Shown here: positions 28,850 through 37,683 of the stretch, piece after piece
Layout: each line of letters opens with the position of its first letter
How positions within the stretch are numbered: position 1 is the stretch's first letter
From: SAR86 cluster bacterium SAR86B
GTDB lineage: Bacteria; Pseudomonadota; Gammaproteobacteria; Magnimaribacterales; D2472
Direction: 5' to 3'
Length of the DNA stretch: 64,000 nucleotides
NCBI GenBank assembly: GCA_905181955.1
Contig: CAJJAC010000001.1
Coordinates: forward strand, 124,001-188,000
Made by a program: the position numbers and the translations under genes
The notes under the pieces: generated by a model
What the model was told of the DNA's origin: nothing
The model's database searches: none
The model's input: the letters and a program-made list of their open reading frames with translations, nothing else

Positions 28850-30514
28850 TTAACAAAAAGGTTTGATAGAGTTAGATGAAAATACTGCGGACTCCCAAGC
28901 GTAAGCATATCCATCACTAAAATAATAATAAGTCATTCCATTGGGAAAAAAAGCAAAAGTTATTCCTCCAAAGCCAGACATAAAGGGTATCCATATATCT
29001 TCTTTACAATTAAAAAGTGATTTATCAAACTTTCTAGACCAAAAACCATTATTGTAATAAATATTAGCTTCAGGAATAGCTAGCAAAGAATTCTTATCAT
29101 TTGGATTTAGAGCTTCATGCAAAAAGGATAAATTAGAAGATGTGTCAGCCATAATTTTTTGCATAATATTTGAAATTTGATGAAGATCGTCTCTAATGAA
29201 AAACATTCCCCACCCTGTATAGGGTTGTTTGTTGATATCATTAGTTTTTAAGGTTGATTGTGAGGCTTGGCTAAAATTACTCTTTATCAAAAATGGTATC
29301 AATATATCTTCAAAATAATCATCATAAATAGTATTAGATTCTAAAAAGCTATTCATAGCTGAACCTAAAATATAAGTATCAGAGGTGTGGTAAACAAATT
29401 TTCTGCCTGGTTTAGTTTTTCTAGGAAAAGCCTTACATGCTTTATTTAACTTATCTTTATGGGTTTGTAGTTTAAAAATAAATTGAACTGATGCTACTCC
29501 GCTTTCATCTCTGTCATGAATAGCATTTATATATTGACCCGTTGCCATATCAGAAACATTATTTAATGAGACTCCTTTCCACTTCCTTTGATTACATTCA
29601 GGAACGAGATCATTGATAAATAAATTATTAATAGGACCAAATTGATTTTCTATGAGGGACATACTTAAAGATCCAGCTATAGATTTAGCAAGTGAATAGG
29701 ATGGTAATAGTATTTGATCACAAAAAGGAAATTCACCTAATCTAGTATCACAGTTACTAACATAGTGATCATTTCCATCAATAACTCCAAATATTGATAT
29801 ATCCACAGGATCAACATAATTAGTATTTAAAAAAGAGTTTAAATTTAATTCAAATTCAGAATATAAATTCTCGATAGGTTTAATATTATAAAGATTCTCT
29901 TTAGCACTATAAGAAGTAATGTTTTGATTATTTTTAATATCAGATGCAATAAATTGTGCTGGCAAAAGACCAATATAATCAAATTTATAATAGGCACATG
30001 TTTCACTAGCTAGTTCAAATAGAATGTTAGAAATCTTATTAAGATTTGATATAGAAAAAACTCCTATGCCGGAATGTGTGCAATTAGCTGTCTTATGAAT
30101 AAGATTAAAGGGTAAAACTAGTAAGGTATCTGAGCTTATATTATCTGCCCGGCTTGAACCAATTCCAAATTGGATATTCCAAAAAGGATGATCAGTTTCA
30201 AGAATTTTTGAATTAGATGGATAAACTCTACCTCCATGTGAAGCAAATTCTAATGAGAATGTAGGGAAATCTTCATGACTTTTTTTGTAGAGTTTTCTGT
30301 CATCCACCAAGACCTTGTAACCTTTACCAATTGCATTTTTTTTTATGCTTAGAGTTCCATTAATTGGCCTTCCATCGTCTAAACCATCAATAGCTAATTG
30401 GTTTATTTGACTGTAATTGAATGCATTTAAGAGCTTTTCATTGCCCCATAAAATATCCACTAGCTCTTGCGAAGCTAGTGGAAGACATATAAAGATCAAT
30501 AAAAGCTTTTTCAA
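28850..30514 (-). CDS. secreted serine hydrolase, beta-lactamase/CubicO-like fold (candidate)
   Basis: Signal peptide; PSYSLAKSIAGSLS (SxxK), FVYHTSDTYILGSAM (Y-x-S); divergent family. Confidence 0.65.
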   Translation of the reverse strand: MKKLLLIFICLPLASQELVDILWGNEKLLNAFNYSQINQLAIDGLDDGRPINGTLSIKKNAIGKGYKVLVDDRKLYKKSHEDFPTFSLEFASHGGRVYPSNSKILETDHPFWNIQFGIGSSRADNISSDTLLVLPFNLIHKTANCTHSGIGVFSISNLNKISNILFELASETCAYYKFDYIGLLPAQFIASDIKNNQNITSYSAKENLYNIKPIENLYSEFELNLNSFLNTNYVDPVDISIFGVIDGNDHYVSNCDTRLGEFPFCDQILLPSYSLAKSIAGSLSMSLIENQFGPINNLFINDLVPECNQRKWKGVSLNNVSDMATGQYINAIHDRDESGVASVQFIFKLQTHKDKLNKACKAFPRKTKPGRKFVYHTSDTYILGSAMNSFLESNTIYDDYFEDILIPFLIKSNFSQASQSTLKTNDINKQPYTGWGMFFIRDDLHQISNIMQKIMADTSSNLSFLHEALNPNDKNSLLAIPEANIYYNNGFWSRKFDKSLFNCKEDIWIPFMSGFGGITFAFFPNGMTYYYFSDGYAYAWESAVFSSNSIKPFC

Positions 30515-30524
30515 AAGCTTTTAT

Positions 30525-33020
30525 TTAGAAAGTTCTATTTAGAGAAATTCCAACTGTTCTGGGTAAGGCAAAAAATTCTCTATTATTGCTACCGTAGAAT
30601 CCTTGAGATGGAGATGGCCCAAACGCAGGGTTTAAGAATGCTCCTGTCACGCCTCTCTCATTACCTATATTTTTTACGAAGATGGATAAATAAGTATTAT
30701 CTTGAAAAAATGTAGAGGACATATTAATGATTCTAAAACCATCAAATTTAGCGTCATATTGTGAATTCTCTCCAATATAATTTCTAGTATCAGATTGCGA
30801 ATAATAATCCATGCGCTGAGCCACACCTATACCTGATTTGAAGTAATGTGTATAAGCTAATCCAATATTAATCATATGCTCAGGACTACCAGGTAATTTA
30901 GCTCCCTTGCTTGCGTATAGAACTGGTATTGAAGCAGGTGTATATAAATCTTCAGTTAGATTTGTATCATTGAAAGCATAGCCTATATTCCAATCTAGTG
31001 AACCGACTACACCTTGCAATTCAATATCCATACCTTTAGTTTCAGCTTCTTGGCCATTGATAACAGCATAGTAGCCATAAATTGGTGTGGATGTATTTAA
31101 TTGAGGATTATCCCAGGTAATATTATAAAGACTCATATTGTAATAAGTATCACCAATGAATCCTTTAACGCCTATCTCAAGGTTAGTTACAGTATCTGAT
31201 TGAAATGGCACCCAGCCTGCTTCCTCAACAAACGTACCTTCTGTTGGAACTGCATTAACTCCACCTCTTCTAAAGCCTTCGGACATCGTTGCAAAATAAG
31301 TTACATTATCTGCAGGCTTGTAAGAAAGATTGGCCTTTAACAATGTGTCTGAGTCGCTATTGGATGATGAGTCTGTAGCAGGGCCTATATTGTATAGCTT
31401 GAAGGCCATATTCATACTAGCATCAGCGTTAGAAGTGAAGTCTCTGAAACCCAGAGTTAGGTCATACTCATCCGCTAGATGAAATGTAAATTCACCATAA
31501 AACGCTTCATGATCTATTGATTCAGAAACATTATAGTCAAAATCTTGTTCATTTGGATCTATCACGTAATCAACACCCCAGTAATAGCCCTTCCATGCAT
31601 TTACACCCTTTATATAAGTTTGTTGTGATCTAGACATTTCCTCTGTCTGATTAAAATAACCAAGGATGTAATCGAACGTATCTGAGACTTCTGAAACTAA
31701 TTTAATCTCAAGGGTATCAGCTGCATCTGTATATTGCCTATGAGCTGGTGAGTATGGTCGTGCTGGCGTTGTCCAAATACCACCTGCTGTTTGATTATAG
31801 TATCCAGCTAAAGCAGATGTATAAACTTCTGCTCCAGCAAAGTATCCAGTGTTATCTGTAATACTTGAACCAGATTTTTCATATGTTGAATATGAAACTA
31901 TTAGGTCATAATTATCAGCATCATAAGTTAATTCAGATGCATAGACTTCAACCTCTCTTTCAGAAGGTTCTAGCATTAAAGCGCCATTTTCAAATTTGCC
32001 ATATTTACCAGTTGAATAACAATTTGGATCTTGCAAAGTAGTACAGTTCTCATTCAAAATATATTTAGTTCCAGTAGAAGATTGTCTTCTTCCACCAACT
32101 TCATCTTCTTGAGTTGTGGCTGTAAACATTAGCTCAATATTCTCATTTATATCAAATAAAAATTTATGTCTTAAGAAATTAATACCTACAGTATCTGCAT
32201 CTTGTACTGTTTTTATTGACGGAGGTGAGGTTATAAAATCTGGAAAACCTGTACCTTCTTTAGGAGTTGGAACTCCATAAGAGGGATCAACTGGTCCGAA
32301 CCAAGAATCAAAACCTGGAATATCGGATACTCTAAACACATTAACGTAATCGGTTATTCCTGGGTAATCCGCATATGAATATGCAACTCTATAGGCCATC
32401 TTGTCTGATATAGGAACATTTAAAACCAGATCAATAGCGGTTCCTAATGAGTTTGAACCTGTTACATCAGAAGTAGTTACGTTAATAGTTCCAGCCATTT
32501 CACCAATAATAGGATCATTGGTTATATATCTAATAGTGCCACCTAATGCACCTGAGCCATATAAAGTTCCTTGAGGGCCCCTTAGAACTTCTACTCTCTT
32601 TAAATCTTTTAAGAGAAAATTTGCAAAAACAGGAGTTTTATCAACATAGGTAGAAACTGATGCAACTGAGCTTACTGGATAATCCTGAAGCGCAGATGAA
32701 TCTACATTTAAACCTCTGATTCTGGCGCTATTGGTTGTTCCAGCATTTCTATAACCTCTATCAATGGTACTGATCCCTGCAAAATTTCTTAAGAGTTCAG
32801 TAGCATCCTGAATTCCTCTTTCTTGAATATCAGATCCCGATATTGTTGATATATTGTAAGGAACATCAAGTAATGATGATTCACGGGATGTTGCTGTAAC
32901 GACAATCTCCTCAACATCTGTAACGCCGTTATTAATAGTTTGAGTATCCTCTTGAGCTAATATAATTAAGGGTGAAAAAGTGAAAATTGTTAATAATAAA
33001 AATCTGGATGAAATATGCAT
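30525..33020 (-). CDS. TonB-dependent outer-membrane receptor
   Basis: TonB box-like EEIVVTATSRESSLLDVPYNISTISG, plug domain VLRGPQGTLYGSGALGGTIRYIT, C-terminal aromatic F. Confidence 0.94.
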   Translation of the reverse strand: MHISSRFLLLTIFTFSPLIILAQEDTQTINNGVTDVEEIVVTATSRESSLLDVPYNISTISGSDIQERGIQDATELLRNFAGISTIDRGYRNAGTTNSARIRGLNVDSSALQDYPVSSVASVSTYVDKTPVFANFLLKDLKRVEVLRGPQGTLYGSGALGGTIRYITNDPIIGEMAGTINVTTSDVTGSNSLGTAIDLVLNVPISDKMAYRVAYSYADYPGITDYVNVFRVSDIPGFDSWFGPVDPSYGVPTPKEGTGFPDFITSPPSIKTVQDADTVGINFLRHKFLFDINENIELMFTATTQEDEVGGRRQSSTGTKYILNENCTTLQDPNCYSTGKYGKFENGALMLEPSEREVEVYASELTYDADNYDLIVSYSTYEKSGSSITDNTGYFAGAEVYTSALAGYYNQTAGGIWTTPARPYSPAHRQYTDAADTLEIKLVSEVSDTFDYILGYFNQTEEMSRSQQTYIKGVNAWKGYYWGVDYVIDPNEQDFDYNVSESIDHEAFYGEFTFHLADEYDLTLGFRDFTSNADASMNMAFKLYNIGPATDSSSNSDSDTLLKANLSYKPADNVTYFATMSEGFRRGGVNAVPTEGTFVEEAGWVPFQSDTVTNLEIGVKGFIGDTYYNMSLYNITWDNPQLNTSTPIYGYYAVINGQEAETKGMDIELQGVVGSLDWNIGYAFNDTNLTEDLYTPASIPVLYASKGAKLPGSPEHMINIGLAYTHYFKSGIGVAQRMDYYSQSDTRNYIGENSQYDAKFDGFRIINMSSTFFQDNTYLSIFVKNIGNERGVTGAFLNPAFGPSPSQGFYGSNNREFFALPRTVGISLNRTF

Positions 33021-33185
33021 AAAACCTCCCCGTTTGTTTGCATTTAAGTAATTTAAAAATACCTTAATACTCTAATAATATAAATTGAATTTTATCTATT
33101 ATATTATAACAATAAGTTATGTTTATAAGGATAAACATAAATTAAAACTATACTTTAGAGTTAAGTCTGATTAATAATAGTAAGT

Positions 33186-34601
33186 ATGAAAATATCTAAT
33201 ACTTACATCAATGGAGTCTTTTGTGATGAAGAGACGGGTAAAAATTTTGAACTTATAAACCCAGCAACTGAATCCAATTATGCTTCTTTAATTTGTTCAA
33301 ATGAAGAGCAGGTTAACAATGCTATTAGTATAGCGCTTAGTAATGAAGATGTTGCTGCAGGTCTAAAGGTTGTTGAAAGAATAGAAATATTAAATCAAAT
33401 ATTAAATGGTCTTAATGATAGAAGTTTAGAATTAGCTAATGCAATAACTTTAGAGATGGGAGCTCCTATCAAGTTAACCACTAGTGCGCATATTCAGATG
33501 GGAGCGGATCATCTGCAAAATACTATAAAGACTTTACAGGATTATTCTTTTGAAGAAGATTTGGATGAATATCAACTAGTTAAAGTACCAATTGGCTTAG
33601 TGGCTTTAATAACACCATGGAACTGGCCATTAAACCAAACTTTAACAAAAATATCTTCAGCTATAGCTGCTGGTTGTCCAATTGTAATGAAGCCAAGTGA
33701 GTATTCGGCGCTTAGTAGTAGAATCCTTATTGAAATAATCGATAAAAGCTCTCTACCGAAGGGATGCTTTAACTGTGTAAACGGGATTGGATCTGAAATT
33801 GGTCCATTAATATCATCTCATCCTGATATAAAAATGATTTCATTTACGGGATCAACTCTTGCAGGAGTAAATATACAAGAGTTAGCAGCCACCTCTGTTA
33901 AAAGGGTTTCTCTTGAACTTGGTGGCAAGTCAGCTCATATTATCTGCTCCGGAGTTGATCTTGAAATAGCAATTCCTAATGCTATAGACCAATGCTTTAT
34001 TAACTCTGGCCAATCATGTTCAGCGCCGACCAGATTGTTAATTTCAAAAGAAGATATAAACGAAGTAAGAAGGATATCGAGTGAGTATGCTACCTCAATT
34101 ATTACAGGCAATCCGAAAAATGAATCTACAAATCTAGGTCCTGTTATAAACTTCAAACAATACGAATCTATTCAAAAATATATAAAATCTGGTATTGAGG
34201 ATGGTTATGAAATTATTACTGGTGGTCTAGGTAAGCCTGATAACTGTATTAATGGATATTATATTAAACCCACAATATTTTTAAATGTAGATAACAGTTC
34301 TCTTATAGCTCAAGAGGAAATATTTGGACCTGTGCTGTCGATAATAAGTTATTTAGATATAGATGATGCTGTCAAAATAGCGAACGACTCAATATATGGT
34401 TTATCTAGTTATATAACCTGCTTAGATGATGGTGAGGGAAAAATAATTGCCAAAAGACTTAAAGCTGGTCAAACAATAGTAAATAAAAAAGGTAGAGGTT
34501 CTGCCCCTGCTCCGTTTGGTGGCTTTAAAAAATCTGGAAATGGCCGAGAGCATGGCCAATTCGGATTAGAGGAGTATCTGGAGGTAAAGGCAGTAATTTA
34601 A
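33186..34601 (+). CDS. aldehyde dehydrogenase family protein
   Basis: TPWNWPLNQ, SFTGST, LELGGKSAHI, NSGQSCSAPTR (catalytic Cys), EEIFGPVLSI. Confidence 0.95.
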   Translation: MKISNTYINGVFCDEETGKNFELINPATESNYASLICSNEEQVNNAISIALSNEDVAAGLKVVERIEILNQILNGLNDRSLELANAITLEMGAPIKLTTSAHIQMGADHLQNTIKTLQDYSFEEDLDEYQLVKVPIGLVALITPWNWPLNQTLTKISSAIAAGCPIVMKPSEYSALSSRILIEIIDKSSLPKGCFNCVNGIGSEIGPLISSHPDIKMISFTGSTLAGVNIQELAATSVKRVSLELGGKSAHIICSGVDLEIAIPNAIDQCFINSGQSCSAPTRLLISKEDINEVRRISSEYATSIITGNPKNESTNLGPVINFKQYESIQKYIKSGIEDGYEIITGGLGKPDNCINGYYIKPTIFLNVDNSSLIAQEEIFGPVLSIISYLDIDDAVKIANDSIYGLSSYITCLDDGEGKIIAKRLKAGQTIVNKKGRGSAPAPFGGFKKSGNGREHGQFGLEEYLEVKAVI

Positions 34602-34831
34602 AACATTGCTAACTGACGATACTCATGAGTTTCTTTGGGCTCAGTATTTTCAATATCATTTTTAATTGTTTCAACTATCTGACCAAAGTTTTGAAGATAA
34701 GAATCTAATTTATTAGAATCTCCACCGAAGAATTTGAATGCTATTGTTTTAAAAGCAGCATCTTTATCCAGCGCTCCGTTCCATTGTTCTATTATTGGAT
34801 CAGCTTTATTTATGTGTATTACGTTATTCAT
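34598..34831 (-). CDS. 77-aa orphan protein, predicted LexA-regulated, C-terminal QLAMF (beta-clamp-binding-like)
   Basis: MNNVIHINKADPIIEQWNGALDKDAAFKTIAFKFFGGDSNKLDSYLQNFGQIVETIKNDIENTEPKETHEYRQLAMF*; ORF-track start (34867) lies upstream of the promoter, so start at 34831 preferred. Confidence 0.75.
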   Translation of the reverse strand: MNNVIHINKADPIIEQWNGALDKDAAFKTIAFKFFGGDSNKLDSYLQNFGQIVETIKNDIENTEPKETHEYRQLAMF

Positions 34832-34838
34832 AAAACAT

Positions 34839-34867
34839 AATATACTGTATAAATATACAGTAGTCAA
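34839..34867 (-). promoter_or_regulatory. sigma70-like promoter with embedded LexA (SOS) box
   Basis: Reverse strand TTGACT-(17 nt)-TATATT; 34843..34862 is TACTGTATAAATATACAGTA on + (19/20 match to TACTGTATATATATACAGTA). Confidence 0.85.
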
Positions 34868-34870
34868 TGA

Positions 34871-35407
34871 TTAAGCAAAATTTGAATCAATAAGCACTGC
34901 TATAAAAAGAGCTGGTTCATCGCCAGATGCAGACCAGGCATGGTTTGTACCTCTTTGGACAACAACATCACCAGCAACTAAATTAACCTCTTCTTTGTCT
35001 AAAATGAGTGTAGCTGCTCCTTTAATAAGAATAATGTAATCAATTGTTTGCGTTATATGCATTCCAGGATGTTTAGTGGTATTCACCCTTTCGTGTTCTG
35101 CACCAATAGCTTTAAAGCCAGCTGCAAACATTAGCTCAAGATCTTCAGCAGATACTGATAAATCCTGAGGTGCAATACTAAAATAACGTATTTTAGTACC
35201 CTCCCTAGGCGGAGATAGAATTACTGGTCCTAGTGATCTGTCAGTCGTATCTTTATTATCTATACTAGATCCGTCTGTATTCCATAATTCAAGAAAGATA
35301 TTATTTCCATTGATGATATCAGGCTCGATTATAGAATTAATCTTAATTTCAGACTCACCATTACTATTAACACCTGTAACAATTCTTCTTGGTTTAATCA
35401 TACCCAT
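34871..35407 (-). CDS. cupin domain protein
   Basis: HPGMHITQTIDYIILIKGAATLILDKEEVNLVAGDVVVQRGTNHAWSASGDEPA. Confidence 0.88.
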   Translation of the reverse strand: MGMIKPRRIVTGVNSNGESEIKINSIIEPDIINGNNIFLELWNTDGSSIDNKDTTDRSLGPVILSPPREGTKIRYFSIAPQDLSVSAEDLELMFAAGFKAIGAEHERVNTTKHPGMHITQTIDYIILIKGAATLILDKEEVNLVAGDVVVQRGTNHAWSASGDEPALFIAVLIDSNFA

Positions 35408-35412
35408 TACTC

Positions 35413-35823
35413 CTAAATTTTAAATATCTCTTTGTTATCTTTAAATGCCTTAAATTCAATAGCATTTCCGCTAGGGTCTTTTAAAAACATTACTGCCTGT
35501 TCGCCTGCCTTGCCTTGAAATCTTGTAGAGGGTTCTATAATAAAATCTATATTTTTATTTATCAATGAATTACTTAATTCTTGAAATTCGTGCCACTTAA
35601 GAATTATTCCAAAATGCGGAACCGGAATATCCTCTCCGTCTACATAATTACTATTAATGCATTGAGTTTGCTGAACTTGGTGACACACAAGCTGATGTCC
35701 GTAAAAATTAAAATCTGACCAGAGATCACTAGATCTTCCTTTAGAACATCCCAGGGTATTTTCATAAAAATTAATTGCTTTAGTTAAGTCAGAAACTGGA
35801 ATAGCTAAATGAAATGGATTCAT
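35413..35823 (-). CDS. VOC (glyoxalase/dioxygenase) family protein
   Basis: PFHLAIPVSDLTKAINFYENTLGC, FLKDPSGNAIEFKAF. Confidence 0.9.
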   Translation of the reverse strand: MNPFHLAIPVSDLTKAINFYENTLGCSKGRSSDLWSDFNFYGHQLVCHQVQQTQCINSNYVDGEDIPVPHFGIILKWHEFQELSNSLINKNIDFIIEPSTRFQGKAGEQAVMFLKDPSGNAIEFKAFKDNKEIFKI

Positions 35824-35843
35824 ATAATTATTAAGATAGATTT

Positions 35844-36410
35844 TTATAATCTATTAACAATATCTTTATAAATTGAAATTACTAAAACAGATACTGCAAA
35901 AACTACTAGCGTGCCTAATATGTCACCTACTACATATCTAAAAATAGTCCACAAGGGAATATCAACCATCTCGAATATTTGTTTAAGAGCATTACCAAAA
36001 ACACCATTTATAAAAGCAGAAAGAATAGTAATTAAACCTATGTGCCTGTAATTAGTTCTATTAAGTAATACCTCGCCTTTAGAGTAATTAAAAGAGAAAC
36101 CGAATAACTTAAGAGCTAGTAACGATAAATAAACTGTAAAAGCTTTAAATACTATTAAGCCTAGACTTGATAAGGATGAAACATCAGGTATTGATGTGAA
36201 AAATTCTAAACCAATAAAGTCAGCAAGTATGATTGCTGGAATAGCATAGAGGCCAAAAATACATGTACATATTACTCTTGCAGCATGTGGTAAAAAAACC
36301 AAGCTGCCATCATATTGGCTTCCAGGTAGCCCAATCGAGCTAGCCCAGACAAACCAAAGAGTCATATAAGCAAGAAATGTGAAAGAGAAGGTCTGTAAGA
36401 AATACTTCAT
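35844..36410 (-). CDS. multi-TM membrane protein, MASE1-like
   Basis: Five or more hydrophobic segments; VFLPHAARV and C-terminal WTIFRYVVGDILGTLVVF resemble MASE1 sensory membrane domains, but no output domain. Confidence 0.5.
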   Translation of the reverse strand: MKYFLQTFSFTFLAYMTLWFVWASSIGLPGSQYDGSLVFLPHAARVICTCIFGLYAIPAIILADFIGLEFFTSIPDVSSLSSLGLIVFKAFTVYLSLLALKLFGFSFNYSKGEVLLNRTNYRHIGLITILSAFINGVFGNALKQIFEMVDIPLWTIFRYVVGDILGTLVVFAVSVLVISIYKDIVNRL

Positions 36411-36443
36411 AGGGTATTTAGTTATAGAATGATTTATATAGTT

Positions 36444-36731
36444 TTATAAAATAACTTCAATGTTAAATTCTCTTCTATCATTATCTGATTGCTGAAGAGC
36501 AATAAGTTTCATAGCTTCAAGGAACTTAAGAGATTTAAAAACAGTTGATCTAGATAAATTTGAGTACTCAATAACATTTGAAATATTACAATCCTTGGAA
36601 TCATTTTTTTTCAAGAGAACCGAATAAAGAATCTTCTTTTGGCTACTTGTGAGTGAGACAATCCTGATGTCCTGCTCTAAGTTTGAAACAAGAGAGACAG
36701 CTTCTGAGAGTTGCTTTCTGAATAGTGACAT
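36444..36731 (-). CDS. small winged-helix (MarR/GntR-like) DNA-binding protein
   Basis: SSQKKILYSVLL...NISNVIEYSNLSRSTVFKSLKFLEAMKLIALQQSDNDRREFNI. Confidence 0.65.
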   Translation of the reverse strand: MSLFRKQLSEAVSLVSNLEQDIRIVSLTSSQKKILYSVLLKKNDSKDCNISNVIEYSNLSRSTVFKSLKFLEAMKLIALQQSDNDRREFNIEVIL

Positions 36732-36850
36732 AAGTTTTTCCGTTTAAAGTGTGTATATATCCTAAGTAGCAATATTGATGCCAATAAATATAACTAATAT
36801 ATATATATTATAAAGTATAGTCTCTTTTTAAAAAAAACATACATAATAAA

Positions 36851-36938
36851 TGGCGGAGAGGATAGGATTCGAACCTACGGTAGGTTGCCCTACACTTCCT
36901 TTCCAAGGAAGCACCTTAAACCACTCAGACACCTCTCC
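36851..36938 (-). tRNA. tRNA-Ser (anticodon GGA), CCA encoded
   Basis: Reverse strand GGAGAGGTGTCTGAGTGGTTTAAGGTGCTTCCTTGGAAAGGAAGTGTAGGGCAACCTACCGTAGGTTCGAATCCTATCCTCTCCGCCA, long variable arm. Confidence 0.97.
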
Positions 36939-36978
36939 ATTTAAAGATATGCATTATATGACAAATATAAAAAAAATA

Positions 36979-37683
36979 TTAAAGATAAAAGACTTTAATC
37001 TTTTCACTCATTTTTAAAAAAAGGTAATCTATAGGAAGCAGGTCTTTTTCTGATCTATTTTTAGTTAAAAGATTAAATTTATTTTCACCTTTTATTAACA
37101 GAATAATTTGTTGAGATTTATTTATTTCATTTAAGCTCAGAGTTACCCTTGGGACATCTGGAAATCCATCATTTATATTAATTAATGCTGAATTATCATT
37201 AAGTGCTGAGGAGAGATTGGACATGTTAGGAAATATTGAAGCAAAGTGGCCATCTTCTCCAACGCCAAGAATAGATAAATCATATGCATCAATTAAACTT
37301 AGTTTAGTTTCAACATCTTCATCCAGCAAACTGATAAAAGAATTATTGAAGCTTTGATTGTTGATAATAGACTTAATAGCTCCCTCTGTGCTCATAGGAT
37401 TTGATAATTTAACATTTCTTTCATCTGATAAAACAATTTGATAATCAGGCCAGTTTATTGGTTCGATTGATAAAAGCTTATAAAAATCTGTAGGGGTGGA
37501 TCCGCCTGAAAAAATAATATTAGATACTCTATTATTTTTGGTGCCCTTGAAGAGTTTCAATAAAGTAGAATTTAACTCTTCGTTAGAATTAAATTTATAG
37601 ATATTTTTATTGTCCAAATTCACGATGATTAGAGAAGACAGAGGAAGATGATGACGAGCGAAGAGGATTGATATCAATTCCAC
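36979..37683 (-). CDS. pgl: 6-phosphogluconolactonase
   Basis: FSGGSTPTDFYKLL, VLSDERNV, GVGEDGHFASIFP; real start may be GTG in ATCGTGAATTTGGAC near the queF stop. Confidence 0.88.
   Translation of the reverse strand: MELISILFARHHLPLSSLIIVNLDNKNIYKFNSNEELNSTLLKLFKGTKNNRVSNIIFSGGSTPTDFYKLLSIEPINWPDYQIVLSDERNVKLSNPMSTEGAIKSIINNQSFNNSFISLLDEDVETKLSLIDAYDLSILGVGEDGHFASIFPNMSNLSSALNDNSALININDGFPDVPRVTLSLNEINKSQQIILLIKGENKFNLLTKNRSEKDLLPIDYLFLKMSEKIKVFYL

Noticed and set aside
22746-34156. Short shadow ORFs 22746..23069 +, 28432..28680 +, 33935..34156 -
   Set aside because: Overlap EamA, MFS and ALDH genes that carry clear family motifs.
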